Shown here in pieces: positions 35,101-45,838 of a stretch of DNA of 64,000 nucleotides (positions within the stretch are counted from its first letter, which is position 1; each line of letters starts with the position of its first letter). The stretch comes from Edaphochlamys debaryana. Taxonomy: Eukaryota; Chlorophyta; Chlorophyceae; Chlamydomonadales. The position numbers and the translations under genes are program-made. A model generated the notes under the pieces. The model saw only the letters and a program-made list of their open reading frames with translations. It made no database searches and was not told the DNA's origin. The stretch is from assembly GCA_016858145.1 (NCBI GenBank), contig JAEHOE010000011.1, positions 1,364,001 to 1,428,000 of the forward strand, given 5' to 3'.

Positions 35101-38100
35101 TATAGCGCTGCACCCGGCTTCATCTCCCACACCCAGCTGAGACTGCATGGCCACGAGCACCCCTGCACGCATGGGCGGGTCGCAGGCCGTCAGGTGTCAC
35201 ATGCCCCGCTCTGCTGGCATATACTAGGGCCGCATGCAAGGAATGAAGGCGCACTCGGCTTACGGTACGGCGCCTCACCAAAACTGTCAATAAAATAAAA
35301 TATGCCGGTGGCAGGGTCGAGGACGACGTAACGTGACGTGGGCACACGCCTGCCGAGGCTGGTGCTCCAGAGCTGCCGTACGTACATGCGCAAGTGGGGG
35401 TTGGGTCCATCCACATGGCGGCGGGGAGGGCAAGATTGAGTGGGCGAGTAACAATAATCAAGCGTAACGTCAGACTCCGTGCAAGGATGGGCGTCGGACC
35501 CCGCCCGCCGCCCCTGCAGCCCTGACTCACCGCTTTGCCTGTGCTTCGCTCCAGGGCCGACAGGGTAACCTCAAACTGTGGGCAAGCAACCGCAACACAG
35601 CGCGAGAAAATAACAATAGCAACTAACAACCAGGAAGTAAGAATGAAACGGGGAGGAACAGCTTCCATTTGCAACTACCGGTATACCCACTTCCTTTCCG
35701 ATCCTGCCAGTAGTCTCACCTGAACGCCAGCTTGTGACCTCACTAAGCGAAGGCGCGGCCAGGCGTGACGTCATGCGCACATTGCGGAACAGGGCTTTAG
35801 TTGGATAGCCAGTCCAGCCGTCGTGGCGGCCCTAAACCATGACGCATTCCATTCAAAGCCCAGCATGCCAGCAAGCGAAGCAGACGTAAGCCGTTGCAAA
35901 GCAAACCGTACTAGCTGTACGTACGTTGGGTTGTCACGAGAAGTGGGGTCCCCTTGTGTGCTTCAGGGGTGGCGGCAGCCTGGGCAAGCGAGGGGAAGGA
36001 TTCTCTACGGGCAGAGGACTGGACGCCCCGCTCACTCCTATGACATCAGACCGAGGGAGCCCCTCCCCATTCGTACCCGCCCTGGCTGCAGGCCTCCCCA
36101 GATGAGAGACCCTGCAAAGCGCATGAAGGAGCAACGAGGGACCGACCGGACACACAATTGTGCTGGTGAGCAATGGTGAGCGACGTCCAGGGGATCAGCA
36201 TCCGGCAACCTGGACCGGACCTATCCTCTTGTCGCTGCGCTATCCCGCACTACAAATGGGAAGGTGAGACAAAGGTGTGCGCGCGGAAGTCGGGAGGGTC
36301 TGCAATCCATCCGCCGCACGTCGCCTGCTTGCATCGATCTAGCCCCATCGAGCCGCCCACCTGTGCTTGCGTTCCACGCAGCGAGCAGCCCTCCCGCTCC
36401 CTCGCTTTCCGTGCCAGCGCCCCGGGTGGCGGTTGCGGTGAAGATCGTGCCATCCCCGTCGTACACAACCCCCATCCGGTAGTCGAAAGACGCCAAAGCA
36501 GGGAAGCGGCTGGAGGGACAAGGTTGTGGCCGGGTGCCAGACGGCGGTTTCAGCACGCAACAGAGATGCCCCCGCCCTGCTGTGTGCCGTACAGGCTATA
36601 CAGGCTGCGTGCCCTACCCGGCGAAGTGGGTCTCCCACAGGACGCGGCCGGCACGGATGTCGATTCCGTACAGATACCCTGGGCGCGGTGGATGAGTCAG
36701 ACAGAGGAGGATGTGAGGATGCGTACGGCGGTGTATAATCACGGGTGGCGAGCGAGGTAGGTGGGAAGTGCTCAAGCTGACATGACTCACCCGCCGTATC
36801 TGCGATGAAGATCACATCTCGCTCCTTGTCGTACGGCATCCTGGGCATGTACGTGGTGGCCCAATCAAAGCCTGTAACCCCGTGCAGCGGTACAAGCCAG
36901 CGCACGAGGCCCGTTGCCGCGTCAACGCCGAACAGGTTCCTGCATGGGCGGCGGTAAGCACGCATCGGCAAAGGGCTTGCAGGGTTCTGATAAGTCATGG
37001 ATGCGGCACATCACCGCTCGCTCGCTGGACCCAGAAACATTATGCTTTGTTCCCCGCTCGCGCTTACGCGGTGGCGTCCGAGTGCACCAGCATGTCTCCT
37101 ACAACCCAGTCGAGGTTTCCCCAGCGCCGAGACAGAGGGGCCCGCCACAGGAGCTCGCCCGTGGTCCCGTTAAGGGCGTAGGTTTGGAAGGTCTCTGCGG
37201 GCGGCGGCCGCGCGCCGGGACGGGGCGTGGAACTACTGAGGCTTCAGATCGAGCCAACTCCCTCGCTCCCAGCTCCCTGGCGCCCCGCCCTGCCGCCCAA
37301 GGAGGGGCCCCGCCTCGTGTGCCGCCCAGCCTCTCTCCTGTGCTTAAAGCCCACCGTCCGTGACGAAGAGGCGCCCGCTGCTGTCATAGGCAAGGGTGTC
37401 GGCAGTGCTCTCGACTCCGCCCCAGGCCCAGACCTGCCGTCCGCTGGCCAGGTCTAGGGCGTACACGTGCCTGCGGAGAAGCACATCGGCAGGCGTCAGC
37501 CGCATGACACCGGTACCGGGAAAGCGCGGGGCGCGCGGCAGAATGGGCGCGTATGGGAGTTCACGTACGGCTGATGTGGCTGATGCCCCTTGTACAGGTC
37601 ACATCAAATGGGGCAGAGAACTATGCTGCTGGCAACATGTTCGAATTGCGTGGTGCTGGAACTAAGGCCCTCCCTCCCTCGAAGGGCGGGCAAGCAGTCA
37701 GCGAGATGGGTGCCAGCTAGCTGCAACCCCCCTCCCCGCAAGTACGCCCACCTGTTTTGTGGGACCACAAACAGAAGCCCTGCCCCCTCGTCTAGAGCGA
37801 GCGCCACACGGTTCGCCTGGGCGGGTTGGGTTGGGAAAGACTCTAGCTACTTCTTGGACTTGCTTGTACACGTGACCCACACCGATTGGACGAGCTGAGG
37901 CAAGACTACTACGACCTTAATGAAACCTTGCGCCCCTCCCGAAACAGGTCGTTCATCAGTCACCCGCAGACGACGCCACCCATCCAGAGGAGCGCCTTCC
38001 CACCCAACGTCACTCCGTTAAGGACAAAGGCCCAGGCGGCGGCAGTCGCCCGGCGGTCTGGTTGAGACGGGCCTTGCTGAGGAAGGAGGCGGCTAAGCTG

Positions 38101-38370
38101 TCCGTACACGCCCGCAGATGCGCCCGCTGACACACCTGGACGGGAGTAAACACCAGCGTGGTTCCATCAGTTAGAGTCTCCACGTGGGGAGTTCTGCCAC
38201 CCTAGTTGGGCTGGCGTTCTGCGCGCGGTTTGCGCGTTCCAGCACAACAATGCCCCCAGCGACCCACCAGCAAATGCAGCCAACATCAGCAGTCGTTTCG
38301 CGTGAAGCAGGCAGCGGCGTTGTCCGCGTTGGCCATGGCCGTGCGGCCAGCTAGCTGGTGACGCCAGCAT
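32139..38370 (-). CDS. PQQ-like beta-propeller protein, left copy; 5' end damaged, possibly decaying
   Basis: Tandem paralogue of the gene at 53916-45839. Matching exons include 38370-38268 (103 nt in both), 37816-37752 (65 nt), 37470-37355 (one codon longer), 37194-37068 (127 nt), 36939-36791 (149 nt), 36678-36618 (61 nt), 35979-35925 (55 nt) and a last exon 32855-32139. Blades read as in the other copy (GxxWxW, LFVTDG, LYGIDIRAGRVLWE, FALNATTGEEVW, YALNG/YAVNGSTG). Three defects are visible. The counterpart of exon 2 and the front of exon 3 is missing, leaving only 38201-38136, and joining exon 1 to it hits a stop. The acceptor of the exon-11 counterpart has changed from AG to AC. The exon-9 counterpart must end at a different donor (36320). 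The rest is open, so it may be transcribed with another 5' end or be an early pseudogene. Pro-rich inserts, a Cys/Pro linker and a SEA-like C-terminal segment are retained. Confidence 0.72.
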
Positions 38371-40250
38371 TTCCTTGCTTAGAAGACTAAGCTATGTCCA
38401 CACCATGCATGCGAGAAGCAGAGGTCTGTGCGAAGGCAGGCGGTCTGTCCCATTCCAGACATGCGAACACGGCTGTCGTACTGTACAATCAAGGCGTTAG
38501 GGGGGGCTCGGTCGTGGACTCGGGGATGCCCTGGGGGCGGACAGTGCAGCACAACAGGAAAGGATCCTCGGCATCGTAGCGAGGAGAACAACCGGTTTCA
38601 GGAAACAGCTTGCTTGGGGCGGGGCGGGGGAGGCAGCGGGGCTCCGGGCCGCGCGGGGCGGGGCGGGAGGGGATGGAACAAGCGTGCGTGGCTCTGCTGG
38701 GGGAGGCCTGCCTGCCGTGTGCGCCCCTTCACAACCCTAACCTTAACAACCTAGCCACCCCAACACCCGCCGTAACCAGCAGGGCACCAGAAGGGCACAT
38801 GTGCAGGCGGCAGGGGCCTGGATGGAAGGACACTGTTAGCCCGGGCACGCACAGGCAGGCGGACGGCATAGGATTGTTTTTGTCCTCCTCGCGCTGCGCT
38901 GCGAGCATCACCTCGGTGACCACAACGCCCAACAGCGCCTGCAGCTTCTTCAGCACCACCAGCACTCCCGGAGAAATCCGAGTTGCACCGTCCTGAACGT
39001 CCATCATGCTCTCCAGCAGAGGCCGGCAGCGCGCAGCGATGCGCTCTGCCTCCTCACACATCTTTCTAGAGGGTGGGCTCCTGCCTAGGGCCAGGAGAGT
39101 GGGCCCAAAACATGTATGCCCCTCCTGGCGGGGTTTCCTGTGCAGGAGCCCTCGAGCCCATCTTGCAAGACCTTGACTCGCTCCTGGCACAGTACCTGGC
39201 AAGGACGTTTGCTTCATTCTTTGCCATTCTCGTGTTTCCCCACCCCGAACATCTAGACCGTGCATGCCACCGTGCATGCGCGCTTCAGGGGTTATGGCGC
39301 CCTCGTTGCAAGCTCCATCACTCATTGGCACCAGCCGAACCTCTACGGGCCCCGCGCATGATCAGGGGAGTGCATAGGGTGATAGGGTAGGTTCTGGATG
39401 GGGAGGATGACCATGGCTCCTCGGCTTCCATGAACGTGTATGCGACTGCGTGCAGTCACTATGGGGAAAGAAAGAGGGAACGAGCCTGCACTCCAAGTGG
39501 CAATCAATGCCCTAGATTTACCCTGATGCGCGCGCATATGGTCGGGGGGTTCTGTGCTCGCAGGGGCCGTGCAGCGAAGTCCGGACCACGACGAAGGGGG
39601 GTGCAGCTGAGCGCGTCAATGTAGCCGCTGCCGCAACGCGCGAGGAGAAGGCAGGGTGCCAGCAATGCGCATCGTGCCTTTCGGTGTGCACAGGGCGTCT
39701 CGCAGCTGGCACGGTCAGGCCCTGCGCTAGGGCCGCTCGGCAGGACGTGGTGCCCGCTGGTTGGAAAGTGTTCCCCTCAAGCAAACCCCTGTCTCCGTGG
39801 CGTGTCAGCGCTCCGGCAGAGTGCACGTGAGACCACCCCTGAGTAAGACCGTGTAGACGCTTGGATGGTCAATGCGAGACGCTCTAACCGTGTTCCCCAG
39901 CTAGCTTGGCCTAGATGCCCGAAAGGGGGTCAGCAGAGGCCAAAAACTTCGCTCGGTACATGGGCACGAAACATGGCTCACCCAGGGAGAATCCTTGCTT
40001 CGTGACCCCTGCACGAAAGTTGCCAAAAGGCTGACGTGCAGAGCGCTCAGAATCAAAATTTGCACGAGAACGAAAGGAAGATAGCAACACTGGCCGGGGC
40101 AGGGGCTAATCTAGGGACCTGGCTCCGTTTTATGCGTGCAGGCGCGCGCGTATGGTCGGGGGGGGGGGGGGTCAGCAAGCGGGGACGAGGGGCGGGGGGC
40201 GCGATTCTAGAGACAAGCAGGCCTAGTCTGGAACACGACTGTCAGCCCGC
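38371..40250. other. Spacer upstream of the left propeller gene, with one exon-like open segment
   Basis: Mostly non-coding. On the minus strand about 39065-38840 there is an open segment beginning KMCEEAERIAARCRPLLES and continuing with an amphipathic Leu/Val helix (VLVVLKKLQALLGVVVTEVML). An acceptor-like TCTAG precedes it. It looks like an exon or fragment of a helical-bundle protein, but no partner exons or family could be identified. Confidence 0.35.
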
Positions 40251-40289
40251 AGCCCCCTGACCTGCACCATGACCAAGAAACCGGTGGGA

Positions 40290-40420
40290 GCAGCGCGGAC
40301 CGGTTCTGCACGGCGGCGGGCTCTGCTAGCTCCGCGGGCGCTGCCCCTGACCCCCGGCCTGCCCCCGACTCTCCCAGAGCACCGCACGCTCTCCCGCCGC
40401 GTCCCGCACGCACGTCTACG
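40290..40420 (+). repeat. Degenerate copy A of a dispersed GC-rich fragment
   Basis: CGGCGGCGGGCTCTGCTAGC followed by Pro-rich sequence resembles the segment at 42605-42695 in order and spacing of words. In comparable frames they read xAAGS(A/T)SSAG. The two look like old copies of one coding or transposon fragment. Confidence 0.35.
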
Positions 40421-40999
40421 CCTTCTGAACGCTTCAGTCTATGTTACAGCTGCATGCAAGGGGGCTGGCGGGCTCAGAACGGGCGGGAGCTGCATGCGTA
40501 CAGTATACATAGACAAGCATGCCGACAAGCCGTTGGCCGCTAACGCGCTGATCGGCGCACCTCCGCCGCCGGCCCCTGGCTGCCCGGCTGGTCCCCGGTC
40601 CCCTGGCTGCCCTGCCCGGGCGGTCTTCCGCGCAACCCCGCCCTCAGATACGATTTGGCCCCGGGTGATACTGGGCCCCCCCGGATACCCTGCTCCAACA
40701 CGTCAAGGGCGCGGGCCCGCTTGGAACGGCTGAGCAGCCGAGGGCGCCGAGGGCGGGCCGGTTTTGCGTGGCGGGAGCAGGTGGCTTTTTGTTTTTTTGG
40801 ATTTTTTGGATTTGGTGGCTTTGGAAGCAGCGCAACCGCAGCAGCGGGTGGAGCCGCGAGGGGCGCAAGGCATTCTGGCCGACTCGCGAAAGATTCCATG
40901 CTAATTGGGGTACTGAGAGGCAGCAAGCGCCCCGCAGCGTTAAATGCTTGCAATACGGATGGTTTGTGCTGGTTGCGTTTGATCGCAACTACAGCGACA

Positions 41000-41445
41000 T
41001 CAACTTGGCCGGTGCCACCGGGTGCCGACCCGGTGCCACCGGGTCCCGACCCGGTGCCACCGGGTGCCGACCCGGTGCCACCGGGTGCGGACCCGGTGGC
41101 GCCGGGTCCCGACCCGGAGGCGCAGGGTCCAGACCCGGAGGCGCCAGGTCGCAGGAAACAAGGACGCCTGCAGTAGATTAACGTCACTCCTACAAGAGAT
41201 TTGCATCCCTGCAGATGTCGCGACGAGGAAGCCAGGAGGCTTTCTCTTCCGCCTCAAGAGGCCGGAGCTCTGGGCACGAAGAGTAGAACGCTTACAAACA
41301 GTTCGTATGCTCTTGCAAACGCTGTGCAAGGTTCTTGGTCCGTCAGGACCCGGTGCCTCCGGGTCTGGACCCGGTGCCACCGGGTCGGGACCCGGTGGCA
41401 CCGGGTCGGCACCCGGTGGCACCGGGCCAAACTCACGTTGCCGAT
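41000..41445. mobile_element. Foldback-type element built from 21-bp repeats
   Basis: The left arm (about 41011-41150) holds about seven tandem copies of a 21-bp unit with core ACCCGGTGCCACCGGGT. The right arm (about 41343-41433) holds four copies. The outer edge of the right arm is the reverse complement of the outer edge of the left arm, including the TTGGCC boundary word. About 190 bp of unique, less GC-rich sequence separates them. Each unit is itself palindromic. No transposase is present, so any mobility would be non-autonomous; this is inference from structure. Confidence 0.6.
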
Positions 41446-44045
41446 ATAATAAGCATCACAGAACATTTTTCTTGCTGTCAGGCGCGCGCCCCTCGCCCCT
41501 GCGCTCCTACCCAGCCGAGCGCACGTACGCACGCCGAAACTTGCCATAGCCGCGAGCTCCTGAAGTCAAATTTCTCTTCAAAGACACGTATAGCCTCCAA
41601 GCAGCTTGTGTATGTGGTTGCGGGCATAAATATGTTCCGTGCAAGCCGTCGCACGCGACATGCATTAGTGCACTGCACGAATGACGTCTCCCTGGCGGAG
41701 GAATCCGACACTATTGATGTCTATAAGGCCAGAGGGGTGGTCGACTGGGGCTGTCCAACCTTGTCGGAGAAGGCGAAAGTCAGCATGCCCACATTTCGCG
41801 GTCCACCGGCCTTCACCAATACACGCCGGCAGTGTTCTGCAATTGCTTAACATAACCGTTCGCCGACTAGGCTGGGCGTGTGGGTGCGGATCAGCCGGAC
41901 AAGCCGGACACGCACCCAGACCGGCGGCGGCCCTCCCCAGCCCCTGTCGTCAGCGAAAGCGGCCCCACCCGTTTCTCCGTGCTATAGCGCGACTCAGGAG
42001 CCAAAAGCGGTACCTGAAACTCAAACCCTATATGAAAGCGGTTGGAGCCAGTCTACATCAGCAGGGGATGCTCGAGTGAGGGTCCAAACCTTTCAGGGTC
42101 TGAGCTGGGAGGCGGCTAGCAGACCAAGCAGACCAAGCGAGCGCTGTTCTTACTTCCTTAACAAGCGGCAGTGCAGCATCCAAAAGCGGCTTGGCGTTTT
42201 GAACACCCTGCCCTCGTAGCATTACGGCCAGCCCGCAACCACGAGCCCACACACCCCACACCACGAGGGCCCGGGTGGTGCGCTGGGATCCAGCTTGGGC
42301 GGGCGGGCCGCCCCCCGCCTGCCAGATGAAGGCCGAGGACCTTGCACACGAGGACCCACAGACGGGGTGGGCAAGGCAGCAAGTCGTAGGCGGTGGCCGG
42401 TCTGCTACATACTGGGGACCGGGGGCAGCTGGGGCCTGGGGGCAGCTGGGGCCCTGCCCCCTCCCCTCACGCTCACAGACTACACAGAGCTCAACTCTCT
42501 CCCCCCTGCATCCCCGCACTTCTTAACCCTTGATTGTAGTTTCAAGATGCTTGCAAAGCCGCGGAACGTCACGGTGGAGATAGGGCGGGCGGGGATTGCT
42601 TGCGCGGCGGCGGGCTCCACTAGCTCCGCCGGCGGCATCCCCGGCCTCTCCCAGATAAAGCGCCCCACTGTCCCCCAACGCGTCCCCGTGCCGTGATTCC
42701 AAAGCTGTGTGAACCTTCGCTACATCTTAGACCTTACAGCGGGGCTGGTAGCCTCGGAGCGGGTGTAGCGGGTGGGAGCATTGCGGCCTGCCGATTTCGG
42801 CCCCCTTCCCAGCCCCTAGTTGCCGCCCTATGCTCCCTCCGTCGATCATCAATCTGCCGCCTCCCCACCCCGGCCCACCTCGAGAGCGCCCTGTCCGCCC
42901 TACATCGCTATCCCTTGTGGTCGGCCCACGTAGGCGGGGGGGCGGGCGGAGGTGCCGTGGGTACCCACACTGGCAGGGGCCCCTGGGGGGCCCTGGCGGC
43001 GGGCCATGGAGGCCGTACACGACTGCAAGTCTTCGCGTTTGTCCCCTACCTACGGGCGGGCTATGGTTGCCCAGAAGCAGTCCCTCCCCTGCAACCACAG
43101 TCCACTAGCCCAGGGTTGAGGGTCTGCAAGCGGCTTGCCGCCCCTGGACGGCCGTGAACTCTGTCAGGGCCCCCAGCAGGCCGTGAGAGGGCCCCTTCTC
43201 CCCCGACCCCGCAAGCCCGTGGTGTCAATCAATCCCCTTGGCTTGCACTGCAATGGCAGCACTGTCCCCCAGCCCCCCAGACTAAGACATCCCGTCTAGT
43301 GTAGGCGGGGGCCCTAGCAGATCCGCCCAGCAGTGCCACAATGCCAGAGCTCTATCTTCTCTTTCGTCAACCGCCCCTAAAGGCAACAATGGCAATGCGA
43401 GACCATATGCTTTACCCTCCCCTGCTTGAGTGGGTTCCTGGCGCACGACCCCGTGTCCCTGCAAGAGGCAGTCGCGGTCCTGGCAAGACCGGCCCGCCAC
43501 AGGAGGATCGGCGAAGGGGGCATACATAATTTCTCCTGCCGGCAGGCAGCCCACCCTCTAATCTTTCCACCAGGCCACTCGGGCATCACAGCTTTCTTTC
43601 CAGGGCTACGAAACATCTTGTCAAACCGATAGCAAACAAAAGGCTGTATCTTGTCTCTTTACTCCAGCGCTGACCTGTCCCTGCCCTACCTACCCTATCG
43701 TGCCCTACCGGTATGTAGAACCTGTTGGGGGGCAGCGCGTTTGGTATGTATGTACGCAATCTAGTGAATCCAGCACAGCAGCAAATGGGGAAACTGGATG
43801 TATAACGAACAAGGCACGCAAATAGCCATGGGTTTCGGGTGGGTTGCCATGGACCGTACGAAGGTGTGTGCATATCAGCGCAGCATATGAGCACTCTGGT
43901 GGTTTCCGCACATGGGAACGCACTGCCGGTGCATGGCGGCGAGGCAGTTGCAATGACCAAAAACAAAACAAACGTCCCAAAAGATCACCAGGCCGGTACG
44001 ACGTACAACAAACAATCCAAACAGCAAGTGAATATTTACCCCAGG
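41446..44045. other. Repeat-spacer segment without a supportable gene
   Basis: Open frames of 60-155 codons occur on both strands but overlap one another and lack splice signals, family motifs or consistent codon bias. A second copy of the dispersed fragment described at 40290 lies at 42605-42695. Confidence 0.5.
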
Positions 44046-44310
44046 AACCAGCACTTTAGCCGCTAAACCCTCAACCCGATTTTGCCGATTTTACCAAGCA
44101 CTACCCAGGTCCCTCTATCCGTTCCCGCAAACGCCGGGCTGGTTCGTCGCCGCGCCGCGACGGAACTCGCGATCCGGGCCGGTACTTAAATTTCGTCGCG
44201 GGGCTCGCGATTCGCGGCCCGGCGTTTGCGGGAACGGATAGAGGGACCTGGGTAGTGCTTGGTAAAATCGGCAAAATCGGGTTGAGGGTTTAGCGGCGAA
44301 AGTGCTGGTT
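44046..44310. mobile_element. Near-perfect 94-bp inverted repeat (foldback/MITE-like)
   Basis: Left arm 44046-44139 and right arm 44217-44310 are reverse complements with a single mismatch that I can see (TTTAGCC versus TTTCGCC near the outer end). A 77-bp loop itself contains GCGACG/CGTCGC inverted words. The arms are less GC-rich than surrounding genes. No ORF fits inside. Such fidelity suggests recent origin or conversion between arms. Confidence 0.85.
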
Positions 44311-44337
44311 GACTTGGCACAATTTCAGATCGATTGG

Positions 44338-44438
44338 AGCGCTCCGGCCGAGCCCGAAAACGGCTAAGTCAACCCGGTCCCCCTTGTACCCTCCCTGGAG
44401 CTGTCTTTGGCCATGGCTGGAGCGCTCCAATCGATATG
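44338..44438. repeat. Short inverted repeat beside the foldback element
   Basis: GATTGGAGCGCTCC (from about 44333) and GGAGCGCTCCAATC (to about 44434) face each other across about 75 bp. They lie directly right of the 94-bp foldback. Confidence 0.7.
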
Positions 44439-44714
44439 AATTTTTGCGCCTTGGCCCCGTCCTCGGCCCCGCCCGCGGGCAGAGCCTTGGGGTCTGGCGG
44501 CGCCCCTGTTGGTCCGCTGCCGCGCCGTGCCCCCTTCGGGATCCCACTCGCTGTCGCTTCCACTGGTGTCCTCCGGATCGCTCTGCTGCGCGGACTCGCT
44601 AGAGCTGTCGCTAAGGTACACGTACATGCCATGCACGCGTCGCCGCCCATTTACGCGGCCTTCTTCCTCACTGCTCGTGCCTGCCTGCTGTCGGCCGGCG
44701 AGTAAGGCGTCCAT
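44364..44714 (-). CDS. Short acidic/basic ORF, copy 1 of a duplicated MDALLAG fragment
   Basis: A 116-codon minus-strand frame starting MDALLAGRQQAG, then an acidic Ser/Glu/Asp stretch and an Arg/Gly run. Its first 25 residues match the ORF at 45126-44893 (MDALLAG, SSxE, NGRR in the same order), and the sequence upstream of both ATGs is also similar. Conservation of the start in two local copies favours a real, repeated coding fragment, plausibly the first exon of a transposon gene. No transposase motif is visible and no downstream exon was found. Confidence 0.35.
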   Translation of the reverse strand: MDALLAGRQQAGTSSEEEGRVNGRRRVHGMYVYLSDSSSESAQQSDPEDTSGSDSEWDPEGGTARQRTNRGAARPQGSARGRGRGRGQGAKIHIDWSAPAMAKDSSREGTRGTGLT

Positions 44715-44732
44715 ACGTGCGGGACTCGGGAC

Positions 44733-44782
44733 TGCCCAGTCTTCACATCCTTACTCTCTGCCCTGTCTTCACATCCTTACTC
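44733..44782. repeat. Tandem duplication, 26-bp unit
   Basis: The word GTCTTCACATCCTTACTCT occurs twice in immediate succession. Small local duplication in the spacer. Confidence 0.8.
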
Positions 44783-44892
44783 TAAGAAGCCACCGCCTAC
44801 ACATGTCGCGGAATTGTTCTTGTTACTGTGACTCTCTCGTGACGTTCCTTCTCGTACTCACTATGTAGTTGGTGCCGAACGCCGGTGACAAT

Positions 44893-45126
44893 TTAGCGAC
44901 GAAGCCGCCGTCTGCTCAGGCTTCGGCGTATGTCTAGGGGTTCTAGCTTCTCTGCATCATCCTCCCTGTGTTTGTGTACTCCGTGCGGCAGGCCCGCGAC
45001 GTTACCGTCCTCCCGCGTCTCAGGGCGGCTGCCATTGCGGCTGCCGATTTTGCGACGGCCATTGGTGCCGCCATCTTCTCCGCTGCTCGCGTGTTGCTGC
45101 CCTCCGCCAGCGAGTAAAGCGTCCAT
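44893..45126 (-). CDS. Short ORF, copy 2 of the MDALLAG fragment
   Basis: A 77-codon minus-strand frame beginning MDALLAGGGQQ and rich in Arg, Gly, Asp and Glu. It is paralogous in its first third to the frame at 44714-44364 and then diverges. Function unknown; listed because the start region is duplicated, not because a product is established. Confidence 0.3.
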   Translation of the reverse strand: MDALLAGGGQQHASSGEDGGTNGRRKIGSRNGSRPETREDGNVAGLPHGVHKHREDDAEKLEPLDIRRSLSRRRLRR

Positions 45127-45174
45127 ACGCGCGGGCGCGGAGACTACGCCGTGATTCTATGACGTTTGTCTAAC

Positions 45175-45345
45175 ATGCGGCCGCCTCCTCCAGTTCCTAC
45201 ATTGTTTCTAGGGCTCTTCCGTTCTGTTGTGAAAGGGTACGGCCAGCACAACCTCGCGGCACCTATTCAGTGTTCCGATGCACTTGGTCTACACATGCCG
45301 CCGCCTCCTCAGGTCGCTGCGTTGTTTCTAGGGCTGTTTTGTTCC
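45175..45345. repeat. Local duplication with CCGCCTCCTC...TTTCTAGGGCT words
   Basis: GCCGCCTCCTCC and TTGTTTCTAGGGCT occur in the same order at about 45179-45215 and 45298-45335, about 120 bp apart. It is part of the repeat spacer that ends at the stop of the right propeller gene. Confidence 0.6.
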
Positions 45346-45555
45346 GGTGTGTGGCTACTTGTACACGCTGACGGCGTAGTGCTACGGAGACCGAGCCTTC
45401 TGCTCTTCCTCCTCGAGGCTGCATGGGTCCTGCTGCGGGTCGGTGGGTCGCAGACTGTACTCGAGCAATTGGGCAACATCTCCTTGCGATTTTGCGGTAG
45501 TAGTGGTGCTGCTTGTGCTCTGGCGACTGGCCGTTGGGGCTGGGAGGCTGCCGGG

Positions 45556-45560
45556 TTACA
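45556..45560 (-). promoter_or_regulatory. TGTAA poly(A)-type signal, right propeller gene
   Basis: Minus-strand TGTAA about 280 nt beyond the stop at 45839. Assignment rests on motif and position only. Confidence 0.4.
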
Positions 45561-45838
45561 AACGTGCGCACGGTTCAGAGGTCCGGTATCCTCCGCTCTA
45601 ACTTCGCTTCCGCTCCCGAACGTCCCCTACCGGTGCCGTCCTCCCGCTCCCGCTGCGTTATGCTACGGAGACTGGGGCAAAGGCGGTAACAACAGTAGTG
45701 CCGTACTATTATCAGGCCTTGCTGTTCTATCTTCATTCTACGTGAGCTCCACTGCCGGGACTAATGATACAGCTCTGATGTCCACGGTTGGAGCCTCCTC
45801 TCTCAACTTAACCCGAAGCCCCTCCCGGGCTGGCGCTT

